Source of the DNA: DASPXY01 sp038227745
Lineage (GTDB): Bacteria; Planctomycetota; Planctomycetia; Gemmatales; Gemmataceae
Direction of reading: 5' to 3'
Assembly: GCA_038227745.1 (NCBI GenBank)
Contig: JBBRPS010000045.1
Location: 1 to 23,194, forward strand
DNA length: 23,194 nt
In this document: positions 7,430 through 15,381 of the stretch, piece by piece
How the letters are laid out: every line of letters starts with the position of its first letter
How positions within the stretch are numbered: position 1 is the first letter of the stretch
Position numbers and translations under genes: made by a program
Notes under the pieces: generated by a model
What the model was told of the DNA's origin: nothing
The model's database searches: none
What the model saw: the letters and a program-made list of their open reading frames with translations, nothing else

Positions 7430-8713
7430 ATGACGTTCCTCACCCGCTGCACCTTGGTCCTGCTCCGCCTCGCTATCGGCTGGCACTTCCTCATCGAGGG
7501 GCTGGAAAAGCTCGACTCGCACTACCACTTCTTCCACCACGCGGTCGAGGGCAAGGCGCCGTGGAGCAGTGAGGGGTATCTCAAGGAATCGAGCGGCCCG
7601 CTGAGCCACGTGTTCCGCGAGCAGGCCGGCGACCCCAACAGGGCGGCCCTTGAACGCCTTGCGGTGCCGCCCGCGCAGCCGGGCAAGCCCCGCGAGCTGC
7701 CGCCGGCGCTGGCGAAGGACTGGCAGGACTACTTCGCCCGCTTCGTCGCGCACTACGGCGTGGGCGACGTCAAGGCGTTCCAGCCCGAGTTGCTGCGCGT
7801 CCTGGCCGTCGCGCCCGGGGCACCCTTCCCGGCAGACGTGCCCTGGCCGGCGCTGGCCCCCGGGGCCGGCGCCGAGCCGACCGACAAGATCCAGCTCGTG
7901 CTGGCGAAAGTCACCCTCGACCACGCCGGGCAGGAGGCGCTCAACTGGCTGCTCCACGGCGAGCGCGAGACCGTGCGCAGCTTCGCCCGCGTCACCGAGA
8001 AGGTCAGGGAGACCACGCCCGACCGCATCAAGGCCTACCGCGCCGACCTGCAGCAGCTCCGCGAGATCGAGGATTACGGGCTGCGCGCCTTCGGCAAGGA
8101 CGTGTGGAAGAAGAAGCTGGCCGATCTGAAAAAGAAGGTTGCGGCGGAACGGGCCGAGCTGCTCGCCGAGGTCAACCGGCCGATGCGGGAGGCGATGGAG
8201 TTCACTCACAAGCACCGCCTGACGAAGGCCCAGCAGGACCGCGGCCCACTGCCGCAGCCGGAGACGCGCGGCCAGGTGTGGTGGATCAACCAGGTCACCA
8301 TGTGGGGCCTGACGGCCGTCGGCGCCTGCCTGCTGCTGGGTCTGTGTACGCGGACGGCCTGCGTCGCCGGCGCCGGCTTCCTGCTCATGTTCTACCTGCC
8401 AATGCCCGCCCTGCCCTGGCTGCCCGCCAACCCCCGGGCGGAGGGGCATTATCTCTTTATCAACAAGAACATCATCGAGATGCTCGCCCTGCTGGCGCTG
8501 GCGACGACGGCCAGTGGCCGCTGGGCGGGGCTGGACGGACTGATTTACGTCTTGAACCCGTGGCGGAGGTTGCGGGACGAGCCGCGGCGAGTTACAAATC
8601 AGGAATGGGCTGCGGGCCGGGCCAGTGCCACGGGGCCCCGGTCCGAGGTCGGCACCGACCTCCCGCCGCCGTCACCACCCTCACCCGTGAAGGAACCCGC
8701 GCATGGCCCTTGA
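7430..8713 (+). CDS. DoxX-like membrane protein with large soluble insert
   Basis: This 427-residue protein starts with a membrane helix (about 5-26, LLRLAIGWHFLIEGLEKL), the usual opening of DoxX family proteins. A soluble, charged domain of about 250 residues follows. Three further hydrophobic segments lie at about 287-308, 313-330 and 345-361, and the protein has a Pro-rich tail. Typical DoxX proteins are 130-180 residues with four helices, so this is an expanded form. The function is unknown; relatives are linked to quinone or thiol redox chemistry. The ATG at 7430 begins right before the first helix. Its end overlaps the next gene by 11 bases, which suggests coupled translation. Confidence 0.75.
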   Translation: MTFLTRCTLVLLRLAIGWHFLIEGLEKLDSHYHFFHHAVEGKAPWSSEGYLKESSGPLSHVFREQAGDPNRAALERLAVPPAQPGKPRELPPALAKDWQDYFARFVAHYGVGDVKAFQPELLRVLAVAPGAPFPADVPWPALAPGAGAEPTDKIQLVLAKVTLDHAGQEALNWLLHGERETVRSFARVTEKVRETTPDRIKAYRADLQQLREIEDYGLRAFGKDVWKKKLADLKKKVAAERAELLAEVNRPMREAMEFTHKHRLTKAQQDRGPLPQPETRGQVWWINQVTMWGLTAVGACLLLGLCTRTACVAGAGFLLMFYLPMPALPWLPANPRAEGHYLFINKNIIEMLALLALATTASGRWAGLDGLIYVLNPWRRLRDEPRRVTNQEWAAGRASATGPRSEVGTDLPPPSPPSPVKEPAHGP

Positions 8714-10388
8714 CATGACTCCCGAGCAGAAGGAAATCGGCAAGGCCAACTTCCACCGCACCGTCGGCGGACTGGCACAGGAGCCGGCCGCGGCCGGTGG
8801 CGCCGCGCCGGGCGGCCCCGACATGACCCGCCGCGGCTTCATGAAGGGCCTGCTCGCCGCCGGCGCCGTCCTGCCCGTCTCGGCCGCCGCCTTCTACGGC
8901 TATGCGCGCCTCGATGGCCGGCCCGTCCGCGTCGGCCTGATCGGCGCCGGCGACGAGGGCGGCGTGCTGGTCGGCGAGCACAACCCGGAGTTCCTCGAGT
9001 TCATCGCCTACAGCGACATCCGCCCGTACAACCAGAAGCGCATCTTCGAGGGCGAGCAGCACCGCAACCTCAATTCGCCGCGCAAGGGCTTCAACCGCAT
9101 CTACGGCTCAAACGCCGAGCGCCGCATCCGCAAGTACGAGGACTACCACGAACTGCTGGCCAATCCCGAGATCGAGGCGGTGGTGATCGCCCTGCCGCTG
9201 CACCTGCACGCCCAGGCCACGATCGACGCCCTGCGGGCCGGCAAGCACGTACTGTGCGAGAAGCTGATGGCGCGGAATGTCCGCCAGTGCAAGCAAATGA
9301 TCAAGGCCGCCGACGAGGCCGACCGTCTGCTGTCGATCGGCCACCAGCGGCACTACAGCCTGCTGTACGCGCAGGCGTACGAGCTGTTGCAGTCGGGCGT
9401 ACTCGGCGACGTACGGCACATCCGCGCCCTGTGGCACCGCAACAGCGTCACGCCGCTGCTGGACGCCGACGGCCGGCCGCGGCGCGACGCGCAAGGCAAC
9501 TCCATGTACCGCGACAGCTGGTGGCCGGAGATCAAACCGGAGGACCGCCAGGCGCTGTCGGAAGCACGGCTGGCGGCGCTGGGCTACCACTCGACCAATG
9601 CGCACAGCGCCATCGAAGAGCTGGTGCGCTGGCGCCTTTACAACCGCACGGGCGGCGGCCTGATGGCGGAGCTGGGCAGCCATCAGCTCGACGCCTGCAG
9701 CATTTTCCTGGGCAAGAAGCACCCGCTCGCGGTCAGCGGCGTGGGCGTGAAGTCCTTCTACACCGACGACCGCGAGGTCGAGGACCACGTCTTCTGCACC
9801 TTCGAGTTCCCCGGCCAGAGCTACAACCCGCGGGAGGCGGAGCGCGATGCGTTGTCGAGGGTCACGCGCCTCGTGCCGCAACACAATGACGTCGTGGTGG
9901 TGACGTACTCGTCGATCAGCACGAACGCCTTCGAGAAGTACGGCGAGTGCGTGATGGGCTCGAAGGGGACGCTGGTGGTGGAGCAGGAGCAGGACGCGAT
10001 GCTGTGGCCGGCGACGGGGCGGTCCACGTCGGTCAGCGTCACGCAGAGCGGCGGGCGGCCGGCGCTGGACACGTCGTCGAGCACCGGGCCGGCGGAGGCG
10101 GGCTCGCCGCAGGCGGTGGGGCAGCAGGCGCTGGGGATCGGGCCGGTGAGCCGTGGCTACCGCGAGGAGATGGAGCACCTGGCGTGGTGCATCCGCATGC
10201 GCGAGCAGGGCATGGCGCGCGACCGCGAGGACATGCGGCCGCGCTGCCACGGCCGGGCGGCGATGGCCGACGCGATCCTCGCGCTGGCGGCAAACCAGGC
10301 GATGCGCGGCCAGACGCGCCTGGTCTTCGACGAGCGCTGGTTCGACGCCGACTCGGACGTCGTGCCGGCGTGGGACCCGCGCGTTTAA
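8703..10388 (+). CDS. Gfo/Idh/MocA family oxidoreductase, Tat-exported
   Basis: This 561-residue protein has an N-terminal extension of 40 residues, then a twin-arginine signal (TRRGFMKG at 42-49 with a hydrophobic run to about 67). A Rossmann NAD(P)-binding motif GAGDEG follows at 81-86. The family's EKP motif is EKL here (186-188). A Gfo/Idh/MocA C-terminal domain follows (GGGLMAELGSHQLDACSIF). Such enzymes oxidise or reduce sugars and related polyols; the substrate cannot be read from sequence. Export with a cofactor already bound is the usual reason for Tat use. A second start (ATG at 8823) would begin right at the Tat motif. The longer form is preferred because the 40-residue lead looks coding and overlaps the DoxX gene tightly. 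Confidence 0.9.
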   Translation: MALDMTPEQKEIGKANFHRTVGGLAQEPAAAGGAAPGGPDMTRRGFMKGLLAAGAVLPVSAAAFYGYARLDGRPVRVGLIGAGDEGGVLVGEHNPEFLEFIAYSDIRPYNQKRIFEGEQHRNLNSPRKGFNRIYGSNAERRIRKYEDYHELLANPEIEAVVIALPLHLHAQATIDALRAGKHVLCEKLMARNVRQCKQMIKAADEADRLLSIGHQRHYSLLYAQAYELLQSGVLGDVRHIRALWHRNSVTPLLDADGRPRRDAQGNSMYRDSWWPEIKPEDRQALSEARLAALGYHSTNAHSAIEELVRWRLYNRTGGGLMAELGSHQLDACSIFLGKKHPLAVSGVGVKSFYTDDREVEDHVFCTFEFPGQSYNPREAERDALSRVTRLVPQHNDVVVVTYSSISTNAFEKYGECVMGSKGTLVVEQEQDAMLWPATGRSTSVSVTQSGGRPALDTSSSTGPAEAGSPQAVGQQALGIGPVSRGYREEMEHLAWCIRMREQGMARDREDMRPRCHGRAAMADAILALAANQAMRGQTRLVFDERWFDADSDVVPAWDPRV

Positions 10389-10411
10389 GGCATCCCGCGC
10401 CCGCCGCGCGG

Positions 10412-10810
10412 CTAAACTTCCGCGGGCAGCAGCGGTATCGGCCGCCGTTCCGACGTGCCCGGGTCGATCCCCACGTACACCACCTCGGCGTCGGTGACGT
10501 GCAGCACGGCGGTACCGCGCTCCACCTCGACGCGGACGTTCATCGTGATGGAAGTGCGGCCGATGCGGACCAGGCGCGTCACGAAGCGGACCACGTCGCC
10601 GACCAGCACCGGCTGTTTGAACTCGACGCGGTTGACCGCCACGGTGACGAGGTCCGGCAACGGACCGCCAGCCAGCAGCACCTCGCGCCGCCCGCCGACA
10701 GCGCCGGCCTGGTCGATGCAGGAGAGCAAGATCCCGCCGAAGATCGTGCCGTGGGGATTACAGTCCCGCGGCATCATGACGACCTGGATGGCCGTGTAAC
10801 CGTCCGTCAT
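10412..10810 (-). CDS. Acyl-CoA thioesterase, hotdog fold (YciA-like)
   Basis: This 132-residue protein is a single hotdog domain, the usual length for YciA/BFIT-type thioesterases that release free CoA from acyl-CoA. The motif NPHGTIFGGILLSCIDQAG at 18-36 has the conserved Asn, the Gly pair and the catalytic-type Asp (D33). The downstream strands (VNRVEFKQPVLVGDVV, GRTSITMNVRVEVE) are also typical. Substrate length is not predictable. It lies four bases after the stop of the MetE-like gene on the same strand, so the two are probably cotranscribed. It converges with the oxidoreductase gene over a 23-base gap. Confidence 0.88.
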   Translation of the reverse strand: MTDGYTAIQVVMMPRDCNPHGTIFGGILLSCIDQAGAVGGRREVLLAGGPLPDLVTVAVNRVEFKQPVLVGDVVRFVTRLVRIGRTSITMNVRVEVERGTAVLHVTDAEVVYVGIDPGTSERRPIPLLPAEV

Positions 10811-10814
10811 CGCC

Positions 10815-11843
10815 TCACCCCTTCAGCTCGCGCCGCACCCGCCGCACTCCTTCGACCATGTTCTTCAGCTTACGGCAGGCGATGAACCGGGCCGTCTGCG
10901 AGAAGCCGCAGTCGGGCGTGACGTGGACGCGCTCCGGGTCGATGTACTTCAGCGTCAACCGCAGCCGCTCGGCGACCAGTTCGGGCGGCTCGACCCACGT
11001 GTTCTTCACGTCCACCAGGCCAACCGCCAGCTCCATCGGCGGCCCGATCTCGCGGACCAGTTCGATCTCGGCCATCTCGCGGCTGGCGAACTCGAGGGCG
11101 AGCTGCTGCACCGCCGCTCGCGCCAGGTGCGGGAACAGCGGCCGGTAGCTGCGCCAACCCACCGCCCGGCCGCGGTAGTTGCCAAAGCACACGTGCATGC
11201 TCACCTTCGCCCCCACCCCGTCCACCGTCCGCGCGATCAGGGCGAGGAACTCCTCCGGCTTGTCGGGGTGGCACGCGAAGCTCGGCTCGTCGAGCTGGAT
11301 GAAGTCGACGCCCGCGCCGACGAGATCCTTCATCTCGCGGTTCACAAGGGGTAGCAGCGCCTCGGTGATCGCGCGGCGGTCGCGGTAGACGTCGCCGCCC
11401 TGCAGGCAGCCCGCCAGCGTGAACGGCCCCGGCACCGGCACCTTCGCCGGCGCGTCGGTCAGCTCGCGCAGCCGGCGGTACTCCTCGACCAGGCCGAGGC
11501 CGCGCGGCGCCGCGAGCGGGGCGACGCAGACGTAGCGGCTGCGCTGGTCGTGGGCGGGCGGTCCCCAGCGGCGCCCCTGCGGCAGCGGTCGGATGCCGGT
11601 GAGGAAGTCGTAGAAGCCGAGGTTGAAATCGACGCGCTGCATCTCGCCGTCGGTGATGACGTCGGCACCGGCGCGGAGCTGGTCGTCGATGGCGAGGCGG
11701 GCGGCGTCACGCACGGCCTCGGCGCGGTCGTCGGGGCCGAACAGTTCGGGCTGACGGGCGACATCGTCGCAGAATTTGGCGTACCAGCCGGGGAAGGCCC
11801 AGCTGCCGATCACGGTGGCGGGGATCAGGGGAAGCGTCGGCAC
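10815..11843 (-). CDS. Short MetE-type (cobalamin-independent family) methyltransferase
   Basis: This protein of about 342 residues matches only the catalytic C-terminal barrel of MetE, the methionine synthase family that moves a methyl group to homocysteine. Full-length MetE is about 750 residues; archaeal and 'core' MetE proteins are about this size. The zinc ligand set is present: HVC (H217, C219), a likely E251 in LALEF, and C312 in TPDCGF. ITDGEMQR, PGPFTL, QLDEPSF and DVKN are other family motifs. The methyl donor may be a corrinoid rather than folate, as shown for core-MetE proteins, but this is inference. GTG at 11843 was chosen because GGAGG lies five to six bases upstream; GTG at 11849 directly abuts that site. 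Confidence 0.85.
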   Translation of the reverse strand: MPTLPLIPATVIGSWAFPGWYAKFCDDVARQPELFGPDDRAEAVRDAARLAIDDQLRAGADVITDGEMQRVDFNLGFYDFLTGIRPLPQGRRWGPPAHDQRSRYVCVAPLAAPRGLGLVEEYRRLRELTDAPAKVPVPGPFTLAGCLQGGDVYRDRRAITEALLPLVNREMKDLVGAGVDFIQLDEPSFACHPDKPEEFLALIARTVDGVGAKVSMHVCFGNYRGRAVGWRSYRPLFPHLARAAVQQLALEFASREMAEIELVREIGPPMELAVGLVDVKNTWVEPPELVAERLRLTLKYIDPERVHVTPDCGFSQTARFIACRKLKNMVEGVRRVRRELKG

Positions 11844-11964
11844 CGTCACCCTCCCTCAACGGTCAGCAGGACGTTCGATGGGGCGGCAGTCATTGTACGG
11901 CTTGACCGTCTTGAACGGCGGCGGACGCAACAGGAGAGTCCGTGGTCGGGAGGGAGCTGCGATT

Positions 11965-12028
11965 ATCGTGGCCGACTCGCGGAGCGAGTCGGGGCAGGCT
12001 CCGACTCGCGGAGCGAGTCGGCCACGAT
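11965..12028. repeat. 64-base compound palindrome (REP-like)
   Basis: Two 28-base arms (11965-11992 and 12001-12028) are reverse complements of each other except for three central bases in each, with eight bases between them. Each arm is itself a hairpin: CGACTCGC, a GGA loop, then GCGAGTCG. A third partial copy (GAGCGAGTCGG) follows at 12031-12041. No T-run is seen. It sits between two minus-strand genes. The structure resembles paired REP elements. Confidence 0.85.
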
Positions 12029-12054
12029 CCGAGCGAGTCGGCGGTGGGCCTGGA

Positions 12055-12786
12055 TCAACGCGACATTTCCTCGATGGCCTGCCGCAGGGTCGGGGTCGTG
12101 CTGCGCGGGAGGTACGTGAACCAGTGAGACAGACCGCCGATGAGGAAGACGGCGGCCAGGATCGCGGCGAGGCCCCAGACCGCCAGCGACAGTTGCCGGC
12201 TGGTCAAGGGCAGCCGGCCGAATGCCAGGGCCCACACCCGGCCGGGGAGGATGGCATCCTTGAAGCTGAGGCGCTCGTCGTCGGCGGCGAGCAGCATGAC
12301 GAGCCAGGCCTGGGCCGCGAAAATCATCAGCACGCCGAGGACGATCTGGGCCGTACACCAGACGCAGCGCGGCAGCGACTCCCCGGGCAAGGCCAGCATG
12401 GGCGGCAGCGAACACACCAGGACCGCGGCGATGCCGGCGAGAAGGGTCCAGAACCAGGTGGGCAGCTTCGCCAGGAGTCCGCAGAATTCGGCGAGGCCCA
12501 GGCGGGACGCCTCGCGGGGAGCGGCGGCGGGCTGCAACGGGGCGCGGGCACGCTCCTCCTCCAGCGAACGGCAGTAGCCACAGGCCTTGCACCAGCCGAG
12601 TCCGTTCGGGTCGATGAGGTTGCCGGCGCAGCGCGGACAGGCGGAGGACGCGGACGGGGCCTCGGTCGGACCCTGCGGGCCGCCCGGCGGTGTCTCGGCG
12701 ACAGCCGCCGAGGAGGGGCGCGATGACGTACCGCGGCGGGGCGGTTGCACGGCGGTATCGGGAGTTGAGGAGGGGGAAGAATTCAT
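12055..12786 (-). CDS. Zinc-ribbon membrane protein, function unknown
   Basis: This 243-residue protein begins with a disordered Ser/Pro-rich stretch of about 50 residues. A zinc-ribbon-like cysteine set follows: CPRC, then WCKACGYC about 15 residues later. Three or four membrane helices come next (LLAGIAAVLVCSLPPMLAL, IVLGVLMIFAAQAWLVMLLA, LAVWGLAAILAAVFLIGG). I do not recognise a named family. Planctomycetes encode many such zinc-ribbon membrane proteins without known roles. ATG at 12786 has GAGG nine bases upstream; the open frame to 12834 has no such support. It is divergent from the kinase gene, and the 218-base gap probably holds both promoters. Confidence 0.8.
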   Translation of the reverse strand: MNSSPSSTPDTAVQPPRRGTSSRPSSAAVAETPPGGPQGPTEAPSASSACPRCAGNLIDPNGLGWCKACGYCRSLEEERARAPLQPAAAPREASRLGLAEFCGLLAKLPTWFWTLLAGIAAVLVCSLPPMLALPGESLPRCVWCTAQIVLGVLMIFAAQAWLVMLLAADDERLSFKDAILPGRVWALAFGRLPLTSRQLSLAVWGLAAILAAVFLIGGLSHWFTYLPRSTTPTLRQAIEEMSR

Positions 12787-12833
12787 TGGTAATACCTCAA
12801 GAGCGTGAGACCAGGGGCGGGTTCCGTCGCCCA

Positions 12834-12839
12834 AGTATA
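12834..12839 (-). promoter_or_regulatory. Candidate -10 box for the zinc-ribbon protein gene
   Basis: TATACT on the minus strand would give a transcript start near 12827 and a leader of about 40 bases. No convincing -35 box is seen at the right distance. Confidence 0.35.
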
Positions 12840-12946
12840 GGTCACGCCGAGAGGTGGTGGCGCGGGGAAGGAGTGACGGGGAGCCGGCAGCGATACTTGC
12901 GAGAGGGCGGCCTGCTTGTCGTTCGCTGGAGGCGCCCCGTCCCGCC

Positions 12947-12955
12947 TGCTATGAT
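12947..12955 (+). promoter_or_regulatory. Candidate extended -10 promoter for the kinase gene
   Basis: TGCTATGAT is an extended -10 element (TG, one base, TATGAT). It predicts a start near 12962 and a leader of about 43 bases. No good -35 box is visible, which extended -10 promoters can tolerate. Confidence 0.4.
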
Positions 12956-13004
12956 AAGGCTCGGATAACCTTGCCGATGCTTGTTCCTCCGCCGGGGTGC
13001 CGTG

Positions 13005-15305
13005 ATGGCCGTTGACGCCGTTCCCCAGTTCCTCCACGCCCTCCGCGACAGCACGCTGCTCACCCAGGAACAGTGCGGCGAGCTGCACACCCTCGGCACC
13101 CAGCTCCCCGACCTGCGGGCGCTGGCGCGCGAGCTGGTGAAGCGCGGCTGGCTCACCCCCTACCAGGTCAACCAACTGGTGCGCGGCCGTGGCAAGGACC
13201 TCCTCCTCGGCCCGTACCACATCCTGGAGCCGCTCGGCGAGGGCGGCATGGGTCAGGTCTTCAAGGCGCGACACCCGCTCATGAAGCGCCTCGTCGCGCT
13301 CAAGGTGATCCGCGCCGAGCGGCTCAAGAGCGGCGACGCGCTGCGGCGCTTCCAGCGCGAGATCGAGGCGGCCGCCAAGCTGTCCCACCCCAACGTCGTC
13401 ATCGCCCACGACGCCCAGCAGGCTGGCGGCTGTCTCTTCTTCGTCATGGAATACATCGAAGGGACCGACCTGGGCAAGCTAGTGCAGAAGCGCGGGGCGC
13501 TGCCGATCGGGGAGGCGTGCGAGTACGTGCGGCAGGCGGCGCTGGGGTTGCAGCACGCGCACGAACACGGCCTGGTCCACCGCGACATCAAGCCCTCCAA
13601 CCTGCTGCTCTCGCGCGGTGGCGTGGTCAAGGTGCTGGACATGGGGCTGGCGCGGATCGGGGCGCAGGCGCCGGGGGACTCGGTCACCGCCCTGACCGAG
13701 GAGGGGTCGATGATGGGCACCCCCGACTACATGGCCCCCGAGCAGGCCAGCGACGCGCACCGGGCGGACATCCGCGCCGACATCTACAGCCTCGGCTGCA
13801 CCCTCTACGCCCTGCTGGTGGCCAGGGCGCCGTTCGCGGGCGGCTCGTTCGCGCAGAAGATCGCGGCGCACCTGTGCTCCGAACCGCAGCCGCTGGAGCA
13901 ACTGCGCCCCGACGTGCCGCCGGCGCTGGCCGCGGTGGTACGGCGGATGATGGCGAAGCGGCCCGAGCAGCGTTACTCAACGCCCGCCGAGACCGCCGCC
14001 GCCCTCGCCCCCTTCTGCCAGCCCATTCCCGGTTCCGGGCAGTCCGCGATTTCCGCCCCGGTATCCCTCGTGCCGCCGCGCTCGGCCTCGTCCCGGGACA
14101 CGAGCACGGTGGCCACCGGCAGCTGGACCGAGCCCGCGCGCCTTCCCACGGCCGTCCCGACGCCGGCCCCGCGGCAGCTCCCGCGCTGGGTCCTGCCCGC
14201 CGGCGCCGGCGGCACCTTGCTGCTCGTCTTCCTGGTGTGGCTGCTCACGCTCGGCTCGCGGGGCCCCGGGCCTGCCGGGCACGGCGGTGCGACCGGAGGG
14301 CCGGCCGCGAAGGCATCCCCTCTGGAACTCGACCCGGACGGGCCCACCATTGAGGTCCGCCGTTTCGCCGGGCACCGGCAGCAGGTCAACAGCGTGGCCT
14401 TCTCGCAGGACGGCAAGCTGGCCGTGTCGGGGAGTTCGGACAGGACGGTGCGGTTGTGGGACGCAAAGACCGGAGAGCACCTGCACACCTTCGAGGTCGA
14501 GAAGGGCATCTGGGGCGTCTCGCTGTCGGCGGACGGCAAGCACCTCCTGGGCTGTGAGGGGGGCTGGTGGTCGGACGAGGGATACAAAACCGCTCCGCCT
14601 TACTCCATTTACCTGTGGGACGTGGCGGCGCGGAAGGAGGTCCGCCGTTTCCAGGGCCACCAGGCGGAGATCACGGCGGTGGCGTTCCTGCCGGACGGGC
14701 GCCGCTTCCTGTCGAGCGCCATCAACGAGGGCGTCTGGCTGTGGGAGGGGGACGGCGACCGCCCGTCGCGGCGCGTGGCGGAGTCCGCGGCCTACGGCAA
14801 CTTCCCCCTGTCCGGCGACGGCCGCCTCGCCCTGTTCATCGAGAACGACAACAGCCTCCGCCTGTGGAACGTGGCCGACTGGGAGGCCGTGCGCGTGCTG
14901 AAGGGCCACAAGGACCTGGTGCGGGCCGCCGCCCTGTCGGCCGACGGCCGGCGGGCGCTGAGTGCCAGCTACGACAGGGCGGTGGCGGTGTGGGACGTGA
15001 CTGCAGGCCGGGAACTCCGCAGCCCGGCGGAGCACCCGACGATCACCAGCGGCGTGGCCGTCTCGGCGGACGGCCGCTGGGGGGCCACCGGCGGCGGCAC
15101 CGCGCGCCGCCCGAACGGGCAAGGGGTGACCGGCGCGGACTTCGACAACGTCATCCGCCTCTTTAACCTGGAGAGCGGTCAGCAGGTGCGTGCCTACAGC
15201 GAGCACACCGGCCCCATCCTGACCCTGACCTTCTCGCCGGACGGCCGCTACCTGCTCTCCGGTTCCGGCGATGGCACCATGCGCCTCTGGCGCTGGGCGA
15301 AATAA
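13005..15305 (+). CDS. Transmembrane Ser/Thr protein kinase with C-terminal WD40 repeats
   Basis: This 766-residue protein has an N-terminal helical domain (1-65), a Hanks-type kinase (about 70-335), a Pro/Ser linker, one membrane helix (395-417) and a WD40 propeller (about 445-766). Kinase motifs are intact: the Gly loop GEGGMG (78-83), K100, HRDIKPSN (192-199, catalytic D194), DMG at 212-214 in place of DFG, and GTPDYMAPEQ. About six WD-like blades are visible (for example TVRLWDAKTG, SLRLWNVADW, TMRLWRWAK). The layout suggests a cytoplasmic kinase with an outer sensing propeller. The ATG at 13005 was preferred to a TTG at 12981. The ligand and targets are unknown. No partner gene is adjacent apart from the divergent zinc-ribbon protein. 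Confidence 0.93.
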   Translation: MAVDAVPQFLHALRDSTLLTQEQCGELHTLGTQLPDLRALARELVKRGWLTPYQVNQLVRGRGKDLLLGPYHILEPLGEGGMGQVFKARHPLMKRLVALKVIRAERLKSGDALRRFQREIEAAAKLSHPNVVIAHDAQQAGGCLFFVMEYIEGTDLGKLVQKRGALPIGEACEYVRQAALGLQHAHEHGLVHRDIKPSNLLLSRGGVVKVLDMGLARIGAQAPGDSVTALTEEGSMMGTPDYMAPEQASDAHRADIRADIYSLGCTLYALLVARAPFAGGSFAQKIAAHLCSEPQPLEQLRPDVPPALAAVVRRMMAKRPEQRYSTPAETAAALAPFCQPIPGSGQSAISAPVSLVPPRSASSRDTSTVATGSWTEPARLPTAVPTPAPRQLPRWVLPAGAGGTLLLVFLVWLLTLGSRGPGPAGHGGATGGPAAKASPLELDPDGPTIEVRRFAGHRQQVNSVAFSQDGKLAVSGSSDRTVRLWDAKTGEHLHTFEVEKGIWGVSLSADGKHLLGCEGGWWSDEGYKTAPPYSIYLWDVAARKEVRRFQGHQAEITAVAFLPDGRRFLSSAINEGVWLWEGDGDRPSRRVAESAAYGNFPLSGDGRLALFIENDNSLRLWNVADWEAVRVLKGHKDLVRAAALSADGRRALSASYDRAVAVWDVTAGRELRSPAEHPTITSGVAVSADGRWGATGGGTARRPNGQGVTGADFDNVIRLFNLESGQQVRAYSEHTGPILTLTFSPDGRYLLSGSGDGTMRLWRWAK

Positions 15306-15381
15306 CCGCTTCCCCAGCCGGCTAAACGAGCGGTCGCGACCTCAGTAGGACAGGTGTTGTGTTGTCCGGGAACTCTAAGCG

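Noticed and set aside
7430..10388. FMN-attachment targets of ApbE in the neighbouring DoxX or oxidoreductase proteins
   Set aside because: I looked for the typical S/T-G-A-S/T target motif and found none in either protein, so the ApbE substrate is probably encoded elsewhere.
11965..12041. Possible short CRISPR array from repeated GCGAGTCG units
   Set aside because: The units are inverted and touch each other, with no regular spacers and no cas genes nearby.
13005..15305. DMG in place of DFG as a sign of an inactive kinase
   Set aside because: The metal-binding Asp and all other catalytic residues are kept, and to my knowledge DMG or DFG-like variants are common in active bacterial kinases.
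15306..15381. Intrinsic terminator between the convergent kinase and PVC-type genes
   Set aside because: Only weak stems of about five pairs are present and there is no T-run on either strand.
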